Shown piece after piece: positions 20,671 to 30,229 of a stretch of DNA of 64,000 nucleotides; within the stretch, counting starts at the first letter, position 1, and every line of letters begins with the position of its first letter. The position numbers and the translations under genes are program-made. The notes beneath the pieces are model-generated. The model saw only the letters and a list, made by a program, of their open reading frames with translations. It was not told where the DNA came from and did no database searches. This DNA is from Bacillota bacterium (GTDB lineage: Bacteria > Bacillota > Clostridia > DSM-8532): positions 248,001 through 312,000 of the forward strand of contig JAEZLR010000006.1 in assembly GCA_023415205.1 (NCBI GenBank), read 5' to 3'.

Positions 20671-22329
20671 ATGGCAGATCGAGAAATACGCATTAATCTC
20701 AGCGGAGAAGACCTGTGGATTGAGAAAGGCACAAAAATAGAGGAGCTGGTAAAAGGGCAAAAGGGAAAAAAGGGCTCAGCTATTGTGGCCGCCCTCGTCA
20801 ACCATGAAATCCGTGAACTGACCTATCCTTTAGAGCAGGAATGCACCGTTAGCTTTGTGGACTTATCCAGTGAAGACGGAATCCGCATTTATCAGCGGAG
20901 CCTTAAATTTCTCCTCATCAAGGCTGTTCATGATATCTTTCCTGAAAAGGAGATTCAGATTCGCCACTCAGTGAGAAGGGGTATCTTCTTTGAAGTATTG
21001 GATGGAGAGGTCACGGCCACCGATGTGGAACGGATTGAAAAACGCATGTGGGAGTTGGTTGAAGCCAACAAGAAATTCATGAAGGTCATTGTGTCCATAG
21101 AGGATGCACGAAAAATCTTCCTGAAGAGAGGTAGGGAGGATCGCTACCGTGCCATCGAAAACCGTGAAAAGGATTATGTATCCCTCTATATATTTGATGA
21201 TATAGAGGACTATTTCTATGGGTATATGGTGCCCAGCTCGGGATACCTCACCCTTTTTAAGCTGGAGGCCGACAACGGTGGTATTGTGCTGGTCATGCCT
21301 AAAAAGGAAAACCCTACTGAGCTTCCCACTGTGTCCCTGCCTAGAAAGCTTTTCAATGTCTTCACCGAGTATAGCCAGTGGATTAAAATATTGGGAGTGG
21401 ACGACGTAGGAAGGCTTAATGATCTGGCCGAAGCCCATCGGCTTAAGGAGCTTGTTCTTGTAGCTGAAGCGCTTCACGAAAAGAAAATTGCCAGCATAGC
21501 TGATAGGATTAAGCAGCATCAACCTCAGAAAAAGGTTATCATGATCGCAGGGCCTTCCTCCTCCGGAAAGACCACCTTTGCTCAAAGGCTATCCATTCAG
21601 CTTCGGGTCAATGGACTTGTGCCCTTAAATATTTCAGTGGATGACTATTTTGTCGATAAAACCCGAACACCACGGGATGAAGAGGGGAAGCCCGATTATG
21701 AGGCCTTAGAAACTGTGGATCTTGAGCTCTTCAACAAGGATTTGAATACCCTTATTTCTGGGGGAGAAATCGAATTGCCCGTCTTTAACTTTAAAACGGG
21801 GCAGAGGGAATACCATGGAAAGAAAATGAAGCTTCTGGAGGGTCAGGTTCTGGTGATTGAAGGCATTCACGCCTTGAATCCCAAGCTGACTAGTGATGTT
21901 AAGCATGAAAATATTTTCAAGATTTATATCAGCGCTATTACCTCCATGCGCATTGATCAGCATAACCGCATCCCCACAACCGATCTGCGTCTATTAAGGC
22001 GCATCGTCAGGGACAATCGCTACCGCGGAACACCGGCCCCGCAGACGATTGATATGTGGCCCAATGTCAGGCGGGGTGAGGAGAGGAATATATTTCCTTT
22101 TCAAGAAGAGGCCGATGTTATGTTTAACTCCTCCCTGATCTATGAGCTTTTAATGATCAAGCCGGTAGCCCTTCCCCTTCTTCAGGCCATTACAAGGGAT
22201 ATGCCCCAGTATTCGGAAGCGCGGCGGTTGATCGAATTCCTGAGCTACTTTCAGTCCGCCCCATCGGATCAGGTGCCCGCAAACTCCATTTTAAGAGAGT
22301 TTTTAGGTGGATCAGTCTTCCATACATGA
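20671..22329 (+). CDS. Nucleoside kinase with TGS domain (uridine-kinase family, 552 aa)
   Basis: The N-terminal 65 residues are a TGS-like domain. A central SAD-like region follows (about 70-270), resembling the second domain of threonyl-tRNA synthetase. The C-terminal 270 residues are a PRK/uridine-kinase domain with P-loop GPSSSGKT (near 291-298), SVDDYFVDKTRTP and EGIHALNP. This architecture is typical of a clostridial nucleoside kinase family whose substrate is not settled; pyrimidine salvage is the usual inference. It stands alone, divergent from cotJ. Confidence 0.9.
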   Translation: MADREIRINLSGEDLWIEKGTKIEELVKGQKGKKGSAIVAALVNHEIRELTYPLEQECTVSFVDLSSEDGIRIYQRSLKFLLIKAVHDIFPEKEIQIRHSVRRGIFFEVLDGEVTATDVERIEKRMWELVEANKKFMKVIVSIEDARKIFLKRGREDRYRAIENREKDYVSLYIFDDIEDYFYGYMVPSSGYLTLFKLEADNGGIVLVMPKKENPTELPTVSLPRKLFNVFTEYSQWIKILGVDDVGRLNDLAEAHRLKELVLVAEALHEKKIASIADRIKQHQPQKKVIMIAGPSSSGKTTFAQRLSIQLRVNGLVPLNISVDDYFVDKTRTPRDEEGKPDYEALETVDLELFNKDLNTLISGGEIELPVFNFKTGQREYHGKKMKLLEGQVLVIEGIHALNPKLTSDVKHENIFKIYISAITSMRIDQHNRIPTTDLRLLRRIVRDNRYRGTPAPQTIDMWPNVRRGEERNIFPFQEEADVMFNSSLIYELLMIKPVALPLLQAITRDMPQYSEARRLIEFLSYFQSAPSDQVPANSILREFLGGSVFHT

Positions 22330-22387
22330 TTGAAAAGCCTTACAATTGATGAATGACCTATTAAATACTTCATCCTAAGGAGAACAC

Positions 22388-23542
22388 ATGAAACCTTTAA
22401 AACTATTTGCATCCGCCACATTTGGTGTTGAATCCGTTGTGGCAAGAGAGCTTAAGCACCTTGGTTATGAGAATACCTTTACCGATAATGGAAAAATCCA
22501 TTTTGAGGGCGATTTTGAAGACCTTTGTAAGGCCAACCTTTGGTTACGGTCTGCCGGACGTGTCTATGTTCTGATAGGTGAATTTACAGCCACATCCTTT
22601 AACGATCTCTTCGAGGCCACCAAAGCCCTGCCCTGGGAGGATTGGCTGCCAAAGGATGCAGAATTCCCTGTCACCGGGGGCTGTGTTAAATCCACTCTCA
22701 TGAGTATTTCCGATTGCCAGTCCATTATCAAAAAGGCCATTGTAGAGAGGCTCAAAAAGGTCTATAAGCTCGATATCTTCCCGGAAACAGGGCCCAAATA
22801 CCGTATTGATTTTAATATCCTGAGGGATAAGGTTACCCTGTCCATAGACAGCACGGGAGCCGGACTTCATAAGAGAGGCTATCGCAGCCTTGGATACTCC
22901 GCCCCCATCAAGGAAACACTGGCCAGCGCCATGCTTCTCATCAGTCGCTGGGCCCCCGGAAAACCCTTGATTGACCCCTTCTGTGGTTCGGGTACTATCC
23001 CCATCGAGGCGGCTTTGATAGAGATGAACAAGGCCCCCGGACTGGATCGGGAATTTGACTGTCAGGATTGGCCCAACATTCCCAAGGAGGTTTGGTATAG
23101 GGCGTTATCCGAGGCAAGGGATCTGATTAAACCCTCAACCGACATTACCATACAGGGTTATGACATCAACCCGGAAGCCGTGAGCATGGCCAACTACCAT
23201 GCCCGACAGGCGGGAGTTGCCGACAGGGTGCATATTCAGACAAGGGATATTAAAGAGCTATCCTCCAAAGCCAAGTATGGGTTTATTGTCACAAATCCTC
23301 CCTATGGTCAGAGAATTGGGGAGAAAAAGGAGAACCAAAGACTGTATCAGGAAATGGGGGAGAGCTTCAAGAAGCTCTCTACATGGTCCTTCTATGTGAT
23401 CAATGCCGATGATGAGTTTGAAAAGTATTTTGGACGCAAGGCCGACAAAAACCGAAAGCTCTATAACGGAGGGCTCCTCTGTTATTATTATCAGTTCTTT
23501 GGACCCAAGCCGCCCCGGATGCCTCTAGGACAAGAAGAATAG
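22388..23542 (+). CDS. THUMP-domain rRNA (guanine-N2) methyltransferase, RlmL/YpsC type
   Basis: A 384-aa protein. It has an N-terminal ferredoxin-like plus THUMP domain (about 1-160) that binds structured RNA and a C-terminal Rossmann methyltransferase. SAM-binding DPFCGSGTIPIEAAL lies near residue 198, and the catalytic TNPPYGQR near 304 is typical of N2-guanine/N6-adenine methylation. By family it modifies 23S rRNA (m2G2445 in E. coli numbering). It ends just before a bidirectional terminator shared with the convergent PBP gene. Confidence 0.9.
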   Translation: MKPLKLFASATFGVESVVARELKHLGYENTFTDNGKIHFEGDFEDLCKANLWLRSAGRVYVLIGEFTATSFNDLFEATKALPWEDWLPKDAEFPVTGGCVKSTLMSISDCQSIIKKAIVERLKKVYKLDIFPETGPKYRIDFNILRDKVTLSIDSTGAGLHKRGYRSLGYSAPIKETLASAMLLISRWAPGKPLIDPFCGSGTIPIEAALIEMNKAPGLDREFDCQDWPNIPKEVWYRALSEARDLIKPSTDITIQGYDINPEAVSMANYHARQAGVADRVHIQTRDIKELSSKAKYGFIVTNPPYGQRIGEKKENQRLYQEMGESFKKLSTWSFYVINADDEFEKYFGRKADKNRKLYNGGLLCYYYQFFGPKPPRMPLGQEE

Positions 23543-23566
23543 CAGCAGAAGCTTGATGGCCATTGA

Positions 23567-23619
23567 AAAAGGGACGATCTCAATGCATGAATCATGATTT
23601 GAGACCCTCCCTTTTTTTA
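23567..23619. terminator. Bidirectional terminator between convergent genes
   Basis: AAAAAGGGACGATCTCA and TGAGACCCTCCCTTTTTTT are nearly complementary arms around an ATGCATGAATCATGAT loop. The A-run on one side and T-run on the other let it act in both directions. It lies between the methyltransferase and PBP genes. Confidence 0.85.
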
Positions 23620-23632
23620 TTGTACTATTCAC

Positions 23633-26230
23633 TCAGTTCCAGTTGTTTGGGTCATTGCCCCAATCCACGCTACCCCAGTCTTCCTCTTCAAGGGGCTCCC
23701 CTATATCCTCGTTTTGAGGCTCCGTCATACCGATATCGGGGGAGGGTGTTGCTGGAATCGGGCTACCCCAGGGCACCTCCATATGCTCCTCAGTGGGTGG
23801 AATAAGCTCCTCGTTCTGGGGAGGAATGAGGGTTCCCGGGCCATGAACGGGGCAATACTCGCCTTCAGGAAGCTCATAGCTGTGGTCTTTAGGATATTTA
23901 TCCTCGGGATTCTTCGGCTTGTACTCTACCGGCCGCTTGATAAAGACCTTTTCTACAACCGTTTCAGCTGGGCAGTATTCGGAGGCCAGCATATTTCTTC
24001 CCAGAGCATCAGCATGGGCTGTGCAGACCTGGGCCGATACATGAACATTACAGGTATCGCTGTAAGCGGGCTCGGTTCCGTCAATAAAGTATTCTTCTCT
24101 GACGCGCCCACCCCGTGGATCAGCCTTGCACAGATCGGCGGCGATCTTTCCGGAATCAAGACAGATAGTACGCTTGACAATTCCGGGAGGGGTGGCTTCA
24201 AAGAAGGGGATCGCGGGCAACCCTTCATGAATTTTATTCATAACAGCATTCCAAATATCAAGAGCAGCTCCGCTACGTTCCTCGGAAGTCAGTTCTACAG
24301 CGGTATCATAGCCGTACCAGGTCACCCCAACATAGTAGGGAGTAAAGCCGGCAAACCATTTATCCTTGTTGGAGTCAGTGGTTCCTGTCTTTCCTGCAGA
24401 CGGAATGGTTACTGTTTTACCCTCAGCATTTTTGTATTTTATGATACCATAGGATGCGGCGGTTCCCCGCTTCACAACGTCTTCCAGCATGTTGTCCATA
24501 ATGAAGACCGTCTGTTCAGAAAATATCTGGGTTCTTTCAGGCTTGTTGGAGAGAATGACCTTACCTTCGTTGTCCTTTACCTCGGTAAAGAAAAGAGGGG
24601 TGGTATACATACCCTTGTTGGTAAAGGTGGTATAGGCAGCGGCCAACTGGAGGGGTGTCATTCCCTTGTTGAAGCCGCCCATGGCTATGGACAGGTATTG
24701 TTCGTTCTTTCTGTTAATGCCCATTTTAGCCAAGTAATTAAGAGCGTTGTCCACGCCCACATTGTTTTTTAGAAGCAGTGTGGCCACAACGTTTCTGGAT
24801 CTGAAAAGGCCCTCTCTTACACCGGTGAGACCGTAATTCTCTCTTTCGACATTTCTGGGCCATTCCTGGTCGGGCTTGTCATTAAGGAGATACTGCTTAA
24901 CATCGTCCACCACTGTAGCGGCGGTAATGGTCTTGCTATCAATACCCGGGCCATAGACCAGAAGGGGTTTGATGGAGGATCCCGGTGAGCGCTCGGCCTG
25001 GGTGGCGCGATTGAAAACGCTACCCTCCTTGGCGCCCTGACCACCATAAATGCCGCGAACATAGCCATCCTTATCGATAATGGCCATGGCGGCTTGCGGA
25101 GGACCCGAAGCCTGCTTGTTCTCGGCGTCGAAAAACTCGGGATTGGTGAAAACCTCATCCATAGCACTCTGAACCATAGGGTCCATGGTGGTGTAAATGT
25201 GAAGGCCTGAGTTATAGATAAAATCCACGGCGGCTTGATCGGTATAACCATAAGTGGTCTTCATGAATTCCTTGACGCTTTTTATGGCTTCATCCACAAA
25301 GTAGGATTGGTTGCTGGTCTGCATGACCTTACCGGCCTCGGGATTATAATTAAAGGAGATCTTTTCACTGATGGCTTCATCATACTCGCTTTGAGTGATC
25401 TTGCCCTGTTCAAGCATGAGCCCCAGAATGGTTTTTGTTCTAGCTTCATTTCTTTCAATATTTTTTTCATCAATGGGCATATATTTGGAGGGCCAGTTGG
25501 TAATGCCTGCGAGGCTTGCGCATTCGGCCAGGGATAGATCCCGGACATCCTTGCCGTAATAGCCCTTTGCAGCGGTTTCTATACCGTAGAAATTGCCCCC
25601 CATGGGAACATTATTCAGGTAATGAGTGAGAATTTCCTCTTTAGTGAGGACCTTTTCGAGCTCCAAGGCCTGCCATTGCTCCTGAAGCTTTCTGGGGATG
25701 GTCACATCATCATTCTTCGTGCGGTTTTTAATCAACTGCTGGGTGATGGTACTTCCTCCCGAAATATCCACATCGGCGCCCAACATTTTCTTGACATAGG
25801 ATAGGCCTGCATTGGCAATACGCTTGTAATCAATGCCATCATGCTCAAAGAAACGTTTGTCTTCAACCGCCACATAGGCATCGATCAGCATTTTGGGAAT
25901 GTCCTTATAATCAATCCAAACACGGTTTTCTTCCTGCTTCAGCTCGGCAATGACATTGCCTTGGGCATCATAGACATAAGAGTTCAAACCGATGTTTTTA
26001 AATATTTTAGCATCCAGCATAGGTGTTGTTTTAATAATGCCAAACGCGCCGCCACTGACAAGTCCCGCGGCTGCGCCCCCAACGATAAAAAGCAGAGAAA
26101 GAACGATGGTCAAAGCTACCAGGAATGCTTTTAGAACTATCTTAAGGGGAGTTGTTTCTTCCTTTTTACTTTTTGCGGAAGTGGTAGCGGGTGTTTTAGG
26201 CCTGCTGGAACCTCCAAAGTCTCCATTCAT
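23633..26230 (-). CDS. Class A penicillin-binding protein (PBP1a type)
   Basis: An 865-aa bifunctional peptidoglycan synthase. A short cytoplasmic tail rich in Ser/Lys is followed by one membrane helix (about 33-58). The GT51 glycosyltransferase has EDKRFFEHDG and GGSTITQQLIKN. The transpeptidase has the S-x-x-K motif in SPGSSIKP, SRN, and KTGTT. The C-terminal 180 residues are Pro/Glu-rich, with several cysteines and PASTA-free linkers, a variable tail common in clostridial enzymes. It is monocistronic. TATAAT at 26317-26312 (minus) is a likely -10. Confidence 0.95.
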   Translation of the reverse strand: MNGDFGGSSRPKTPATTSAKSKKEETTPLKIVLKAFLVALTIVLSLLFIVGGAAAGLVSGGAFGIIKTTPMLDAKIFKNIGLNSYVYDAQGNVIAELKQEENRVWIDYKDIPKMLIDAYVAVEDKRFFEHDGIDYKRIANAGLSYVKKMLGADVDISGGSTITQQLIKNRTKNDDVTIPRKLQEQWQALELEKVLTKEEILTHYLNNVPMGGNFYGIETAAKGYYGKDVRDLSLAECASLAGITNWPSKYMPIDEKNIERNEARTKTILGLMLEQGKITQSEYDEAISEKISFNYNPEAGKVMQTSNQSYFVDEAIKSVKEFMKTTYGYTDQAAVDFIYNSGLHIYTTMDPMVQSAMDEVFTNPEFFDAENKQASGPPQAAMAIIDKDGYVRGIYGGQGAKEGSVFNRATQAERSPGSSIKPLLVYGPGIDSKTITAATVVDDVKQYLLNDKPDQEWPRNVERENYGLTGVREGLFRSRNVVATLLLKNNVGVDNALNYLAKMGINRKNEQYLSIAMGGFNKGMTPLQLAAAYTTFTNKGMYTTPLFFTEVKDNEGKVILSNKPERTQIFSEQTVFIMDNMLEDVVKRGTAASYGIIKYKNAEGKTVTIPSAGKTGTTDSNKDKWFAGFTPYYVGVTWYGYDTAVELTSEERSGAALDIWNAVMNKIHEGLPAIPFFEATPPGIVKRTICLDSGKIAADLCKADPRGGRVREEYFIDGTEPAYSDTCNVHVSAQVCTAHADALGRNMLASEYCPAETVVEKVFIKRPVEYKPKNPEDKYPKDHSYELPEGEYCPVHGPGTLIPPQNEELIPPTEEHMEVPWGSPIPATPSPDIGMTEPQNEDIGEPLEEEDWGSVDWGNDPNNWN

Positions 26231-26388
26231 AATGTACCTCCTGATCTATCAGAGCATTAACAAGTAATGCCTAGCGCATGAACTTCCCATCAGATTCAGA
26301 ACATGCACTCCTATTATAGCATAAAACCTTATTCCTCAAAAAAAAATTTGGTTAGGGGCACCTTCAAGGCAAAAGTTACCTTGTGGCA

Positions 26389-26417
26389 TTGACGTCAAAA
26401 GGATATAATAATATGCT
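26389..26417 (+). promoter_or_regulatory. Promoter of tyrS
   Basis: TTGACG (26389-26394), a 17-bp spacer and TATGCT (26412-26417). The leader to the tyrS start is only about 80 nt. It lacks a T-box core, unlike many clostridial tyrS genes. Confidence 0.55.
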
Positions 26418-26503
26418 ATGAGTAAATCTTAATCTATAGTATATGGGCCGCTTGGACAACCTATGCGGTTTATTTTACAGTTTAAAAGCCGGAGGAAGAA
26501 ACC

Positions 26504-27736
26504 ATGAATACCAATGTCTTTGACACTTTGAAAGAGAGAGGCTTTATTGCACAGACCACCCATGAGGATAAGATCAGAGAACTCCTTGGAAATGAAAGCG
26601 TTACTTTTTATATAGGCTTTGACCCTACCGCAGACAGCCTTCATGTCGGACATTTACTGCAGCTTATTGTCATGTCCCATATGCAAAGGGCAGGACATCG
26701 TCCCATCGCCATTCTTGGCGGGGGTACGGCCATGGTGGGTGATCCTTCGGGAAAGACCGATATGCGAAAAATGCTGACCCGTGAAGAAATTTCCCACAAC
26801 GCCTCCCGTTTCCGCGAACAGATGAAGGGTCTGGTAGAATTTGGAGAGGGAAAGGCTCTGATGATTGACAACAGTGAGTGGCTCCTGGAGCTAAACTATG
26901 TGTCCTTCCTGAGAAATATCGGCGTTCATTTCTCCGTCAACCGCATGCTTACTGCCGAATGCTTTAAAAGCCGCCTGGAAAAAGGACTGTCCTTTATTGA
27001 ATTCAATTATATGCTGATGCAAAGCTATGACTTTTTAAAGCTGTACCAGGATTACGGATGCAAGGTGGAGCTGGGCGGTGATGATCAATGGAGCAATATT
27101 CTCGGGGGAATTGATCTCATTCGTCGTGTGGAGGGGGCGGAGGCCTATGGGATGACCTTTAAGCTCTTGACCACCAGCGAGGGCAAGAAAATGGGGAAAA
27201 CCGAGAAGGGTGCCGTTTGGCTTGACCCACAGAAAACCAGCCCCTACGATTTCTATCAATACTGGAGAAACATTGACGATGCGGATGTTATCAAATGTCT
27301 GAAGCTTCTGACCTTTGTACCCTTGGAGCAGATTGAAGAAATGGCTACATGGCAGGATGCGCGTATTAACGAGGCCAAGAAGGTCCTGGCCTATGAACTG
27401 ACAAAGATTGTCCATGGCCAGGAAGAAGCGGATAAGGCGAAAAGTGCCACCGAAGCATTGTTTGGACAGGGAGCTTCCTCAGAGAACATGCCTACGGTGA
27501 GCATTCCTCATAAGGATCTGGTAGAAGGAATTCAAATCTTGGATCTTCTGGTGTGCACGGGTCTTGTTCCCTCCAAGGGCGAGGGCAAGCGTCTGATCCA
27601 ACAGGGTGGTCTGACCCTGAACAATGAACGAGTCGACGTGTTTGACAAAGTGGTGAATGAGGCAGATTTAAAGGACGGAGAAATCATCATTCGAAAAGGT
27701 AAGAAATCCTTTCACCGCATTGTTGTGGAGGAATAA
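26504..27736 (+). CDS. tyrS: Tyrosyl-tRNA synthetase
   Basis: A 410-aa class I synthetase charging tRNA-Tyr. The HIGH motif appears as HVGH (47-50), followed by [13 protein letters not shown]. The KMSKS motif appears as KKMGKT near residue 230. A C-terminal S4 RNA-binding domain begins near 345 ([12 protein letters not shown]). Length and motifs are those of bacterial TyrRS. No T-box is visible upstream, so it is probably constitutive or controlled in another way. Confidence 0.96.
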   Translation: MNTNVFDTLKERGFIAQTTHEDKIRELLGNESVTFYIGFDPTADSLHVGHLLQLIVMSHMQRAGHRPIAILGGGTAMVGDPSGKTDMRKMLTREEISHNASRFREQMKGLVEFGEGKALMIDNSEWLLELNYVSFLRNIGVHFSVNRMLTAECFKSRLEKGLSFIEFNYMLMQSYDFLKLYQDYGCKVELGGDDQWSNILGGIDLIRRVEGAEAYGMTFKLLTTSEGKKMGKTEKGAVWLDPQKTSPYDFYQYWRNIDDADVIKCLKLLTFVPLEQIEEMATWQDARINEAKKVLAYELTKIVHGQEEADKAKSATEALFGQGASSENMPTVSIPHKDLVEGIQILDLLVCTGLVPSKGEGKRLIQQGGLTLNNERVDVFDKVVNEADLKDGEIIIRKGKKSFHRIVVEE

Positions 27737-27778
27737 ATTACAGGGTGAAGAAAAATAAAGCGGGTATGAGGGAGACTC

Positions 27779-28240
27779 ATGGAAATCAAGGTTGGCGAAA
27801 TCATTAAGGCAAAGCGCGAAGAGAAGGGATATAATCTCATCGAATTTGCAAAAAAGATAGAAATTTCCCCAGGCTATCTGTCTCAGATTGAAAATGGCAG
27901 GAAGACCAACCCCAAGCTGGAAATTATCCTGAAGATCATTCATGAGCTGGATATTGATATTGAGATGCTTCTTGGTCTTGAGAGCTCCGAGGAGAATTAC
28001 CTTTCCAGAATTCCCTCGCTGTTAAAGCTGACACTGGCTAAGGAAAGGAATTTAAAGACCCTGTCCGAGCCAGAGGCGCTGAAAAAATTTAACGGACTTT
28101 GCTCAAGGCTTCTGGAGGCCAATTATATTCTGGAAAACAAGGCGCTCTACCAGTTGTTTCTGGAGGACGCCTCGGGGCAGGTAGAAAGCGTTTTAAAGCG
28201 CTATATGGCTCTACAGCTTATTTTTATGAAAAACGAGTAG
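27779..28240 (+). CDS. XRE-family HTH regulator
   Basis: A 153-aa protein starting 42 bp after tyrS. Residues 4-60 are an HTH_3 domain (IIKAKREEKGYNLIEFAKKI; SPGYLSQIENGRK). The remaining 90 residues are helical and charged, possibly for dimerisation. Layout recalls SinR-like or phage-type repressors, but it lies in stable chromosomal context. Target unknown. Confidence 0.88.
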   Translation: MEIKVGEIIKAKREEKGYNLIEFAKKIEISPGYLSQIENGRKTNPKLEIILKIIHELDIDIEMLLGLESSEENYLSRIPSLLKLTLAKERNLKTLSEPEALKKFNGLCSRLLEANYILENKALYQLFLEDASGQVESVLKRYMALQLIFMKNE

Positions 28241-28265
28241 CCTGTGACTGTACCTTAAAAAATTC

Positions 28266-28294
28266 TTGACCATAACAGGCAATCTCAGTATAAT
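28266..28294 (+). promoter_or_regulatory. Strong promoter of the tRNA pair
   Basis: TTGACC (28266-28271), a 17-bp spacer and TATAAT (28289-28294), about 40 bp upstream of tRNA-Asn. Confidence 0.85.
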
Positions 28295-28334
28295 ATAATA
28301 TGTTCTGCGCTTTTAGACAAAAGCGCATTAACTT

Positions 28335-28410
28335 TCCTCAATAGCTCAGTCGGTAGAGCATGCGGCTGTTAACCGCAGGGTCGTTGGTTCAAGTCCAACT
28401 TGAGGAGCCA
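28335..28410 (+). tRNA. tRNA-Asn (GTT)
   Basis: Acceptor TCCTCAA pairs with TTGAGGA. The D loop AGCTCAGTCGGTAGAGC, anticodon stem-loop TGCGGCTGTTAACCGCA (anticodon GTT) and T-arm GTTGGTTCAAGTCCAAC are all canonical. The CCA end is encoded. Confidence 0.96.
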
Positions 28411-28432
28411 AGAAATGGCTTTAGCCATTTCT
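28411..28432 (+). other. Processing hairpin between tRNAs
   Basis: AGAAATGG-CTTTA-GCCATTTCT is a perfect stem lying exactly between the two tRNA genes. It probably keeps the spacer structured for RNase processing. Confidence 0.6.
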
Positions 28433-28436
28433 CCTG

Positions 28437-28513
28437 GGGCCTTTAGCTCAGTTGGTCAGAGCTACCGGCTCATAACCGGTTGGTCCGGGGTTCGAGTCCC
28501 TGAAGGCCCACCA
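28437..28513 (+). tRNA. tRNA with CAT anticodon (Ile2 or elongator Met)
   Basis: Acceptor GGGCCTT pairs with AAGGCCC, anticodon stem ACCGG/CCGGT, loop CTCATAA, T-arm CCGGGGTTCGAGTCCCTG, CCA encoded. CAT anticodons decode AUG, or AUA when the C is converted to lysidine. The body resembles the Bacillus Ile2-type gene from memory, but the sequence alone does not decide it. Confidence 0.9.
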
Positions 28514-28517
28514 ACAT

Positions 28518-28552
28518 GAAAAAGATGATTGCTTGCAATCATCTTTTTTCAT
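28518..28552 (+). terminator. Terminator of the tRNA operon
   Basis: AAAGATGATTG-CTT-GCAATCATCTTT followed by TTT is a perfect 12-bp hairpin with a U-tract. Confidence 0.93.
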
Positions 28553-28594
28553 AATCAGCCCCAATTTTATTACCTTGGACTAAGGAATGTACAA

Positions 28595-29314
28595 ATGGTT
28601 TTAAAAGGAAGACTCAAGCTCATCTATGATATGATTCCCCCCTGTGATACCCTGGCGGATATCGGTACCGATCATGCCCTTCTTCCGGCCTACGCCCTTT
28701 TGAATAAACGGTGTAGAAAGGCTATCGCCTGCGATGTAAGAACCGGCCCCCTTGAAAGAGCAGAGCGCACCCTGCGTCAATATTCTCTCCAGGAGCACAT
28801 GGAACTGCGCTTGGGAAGCGGATTGGAGCCTCTTAAGCCCCATGAGGCGGATTGTGTTGTCCTGGCGGGGATGGGAGGCATTCTTATGACCGAGCTTCTG
28901 GAAAAATCACTGGAGACGGCACGGCAGGCCAAGCATTTGATTCTTCAACCTATGGTGGGACAGGAGACTGTCAGGCCCTTTCTCTGGAAGCGGGGCTTTG
29001 AGGTGGTGGAGGAGGGTTTGGTTAGTGAGGATACCAAGCTATATCAGGTGCTAAGGATTCAGTATACCGGTGTTGAAAGGCAGGATTGGGATATACTGCA
29101 TGAGGTGATAGGTGAGTTGCTGATTAAAATGGAGCACCCCTTGTTGCCCCTTTGGGTAAAAGATCGGTTGAAAAGGCAAGAGAAGATTGTAAAGGGACTC
29201 TTGGCAGCGCGTAGTGGCCATGAGGCTCTACAGAGAGAGAAACTTCTTCTTCATAAGCTGGCCGAGCTTTTGGATAAAATAGGTCAATTAACGGTACGAC
29301 GGTATGGAGGGTGA
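28595..29314 (+). CDS. trmK: tRNA (adenine22-N1)-methyltransferase
   Basis: A 239-aa SAM-dependent methyltransferase. ATG 28595 is chosen: the longer frame begins inside the tRNA terminator, and AAGGA lies 8 nt upstream of this ATG. SAM motif I is DIGTDHALLP (22-31), the hallmark of TrmK; CVVLAGMGG is motif IV and LILQPM is conserved in the family. It methylates A22 in the D-loop of some tRNAs. It overlaps or abuts the Nif3-like gene, the usual partner in Firmicutes. Confidence 0.93.
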   Translation: MVLKGRLKLIYDMIPPCDTLADIGTDHALLPAYALLNKRCRKAIACDVRTGPLERAERTLRQYSLQEHMELRLGSGLEPLKPHEADCVVLAGMGGILMTELLEKSLETARQAKHLILQPMVGQETVRPFLWKRGFEVVEEGLVSEDTKLYQVLRIQYTGVERQDWDILHEVIGELLIKMEHPLLPLWVKDRLKRQEKIVKGLLAARSGHEALQREKLLLHKLAELLDKIGQLTVRRYGG

Positions 29315-29319
29315 AAACC

Positions 29320-30108
29320 ATGAAGCTTGATCAAATTATTTCCTTTATTGAAGACTTGGCCCCCAAAGCCTATCAGGAGAGCTATGACAATAGCGGACTA
29401 ATCCTGGGAGGTTACGAAAAGGAGATCACACATGTCTTGGTTTGCCTGGACGGGGATAGGGCTGCTTTGGATCGGGCCGTTGCCCACAACTGCCAATTGT
29501 TGATTTCCCATCATCCCATGCTTTTTAAAGCGGTCAGGACTCTCACCGATGATACTCGGGAGGGTGGGCTGTTAACTCAGGCTATTAAGCATGATATCGC
29601 CTTATATAGTGCCCATACCAACTTTGACTCGGCCAGTGGCGGCCTAACCGATTACTTATGTAAAAAGCTAGGTCTGAATAATGTCCAGGTTTTGAGAAAA
29701 ACCTCCACCTTGAGCTCCGGTGTAGGTTCGGGGCGATATGGGGAGATTTCTCCCGTCAGTGGTGAGCAATGGATCCATGATGTTAAAATGAAGCTGTCAC
29801 TTAGAGGTCTTCGGTGGATAGGTGTTCTTCCTGCTACCGTAAAGCGTGTCGTCGTGTATAATGGTTCCTATGATCGGGAGATCCTGCCCGACCTCAAGAT
29901 GATAAAACCCGATGCTCTGATAACAGGCGATCTTAAGTATCATGATGCCCAGGAGCTTCTGGAAAATGGTATTTTCACTGTAGATGCCGGCCATTACGGC
30001 ACAGAGAGGCTCTTTGTAGAAGAAATGATCGATCTTCTTAAACAGCAGTTTCCAGGGCTTACCCTTATAGGCTTTGAGGGGGAAGATATCTTCAATTATT
30101 CCTGTTAA
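29320..30108 (+). CDS. Nif3-like dinuclear metal centre protein (YqfO family)
   Basis: A 262-aa protein. ATG 29320 has GGAGG 9 nt upstream; the GTG at 29311 directly abuts the same site. Metal ligands are visible in LLISHHPMLF, SAHTNFDSA and DAGHYGTER. The domain has the toroidal hexamer fold of NIF3/DUF34. The activity is unsettled; GTP cyclohydrolase I type 2 has been claimed for relatives. It forms an operon with trmK. Confidence 0.92.
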   Translation: MKLDQIISFIEDLAPKAYQESYDNSGLILGGYEKEITHVLVCLDGDRAALDRAVAHNCQLLISHHPMLFKAVRTLTDDTREGGLLTQAIKHDIALYSAHTNFDSASGGLTDYLCKKLGLNNVQVLRKTSTLSSGVGSGRYGEISPVSGEQWIHDVKMKLSLRGLRWIGVLPATVKRVVVYNGSYDREILPDLKMIKPDALITGDLKYHDAQELLENGIFTVDAGHYGTERLFVEEMIDLLKQQFPGLTLIGFEGEDIFNYSC

Positions 30109-30194
30109 TAACCATTTAACAAAAAAAGCACCCCTTTTGCCCCTTGAAGAATTCAAGCCTTGCAAGTGATGGTATGAGTTTTTTTATTTGTGCC

Positions 30195-30223
30195 TTGACA
30201 AGATGTGAGCGGACTCATATAAT
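30195..30223 (+). promoter_or_regulatory. Promoter of the leuA T-box transcript
   Basis: Consensus TTGACA (30195-30200), 17-bp spacer, consensus TATAAT (30218-30223). Confidence 0.9.
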
Positions 30224-30229
30224 AAATAA

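Noticed and set aside
23714..24772. 352-aa plus-strand frame opposite the PBP gene
   Set aside because: It is the antisense of a clear class A PBP with all catalytic motifs, and shows no domain of its own.
26418..26503. T-box or other riboswitch in front of tyrS
   Set aside because: The leader is only about 80 nt and lacks a GGTACCGCG-type core or terminator.
28335..28513. tRNA pair as an element attachment site
   Set aside because: The tRNAs are intact, have their own promoter and terminator, and lie 8.5 kb into ordinary chromosomal genes with no recombinase or repeated 3' end nearby.
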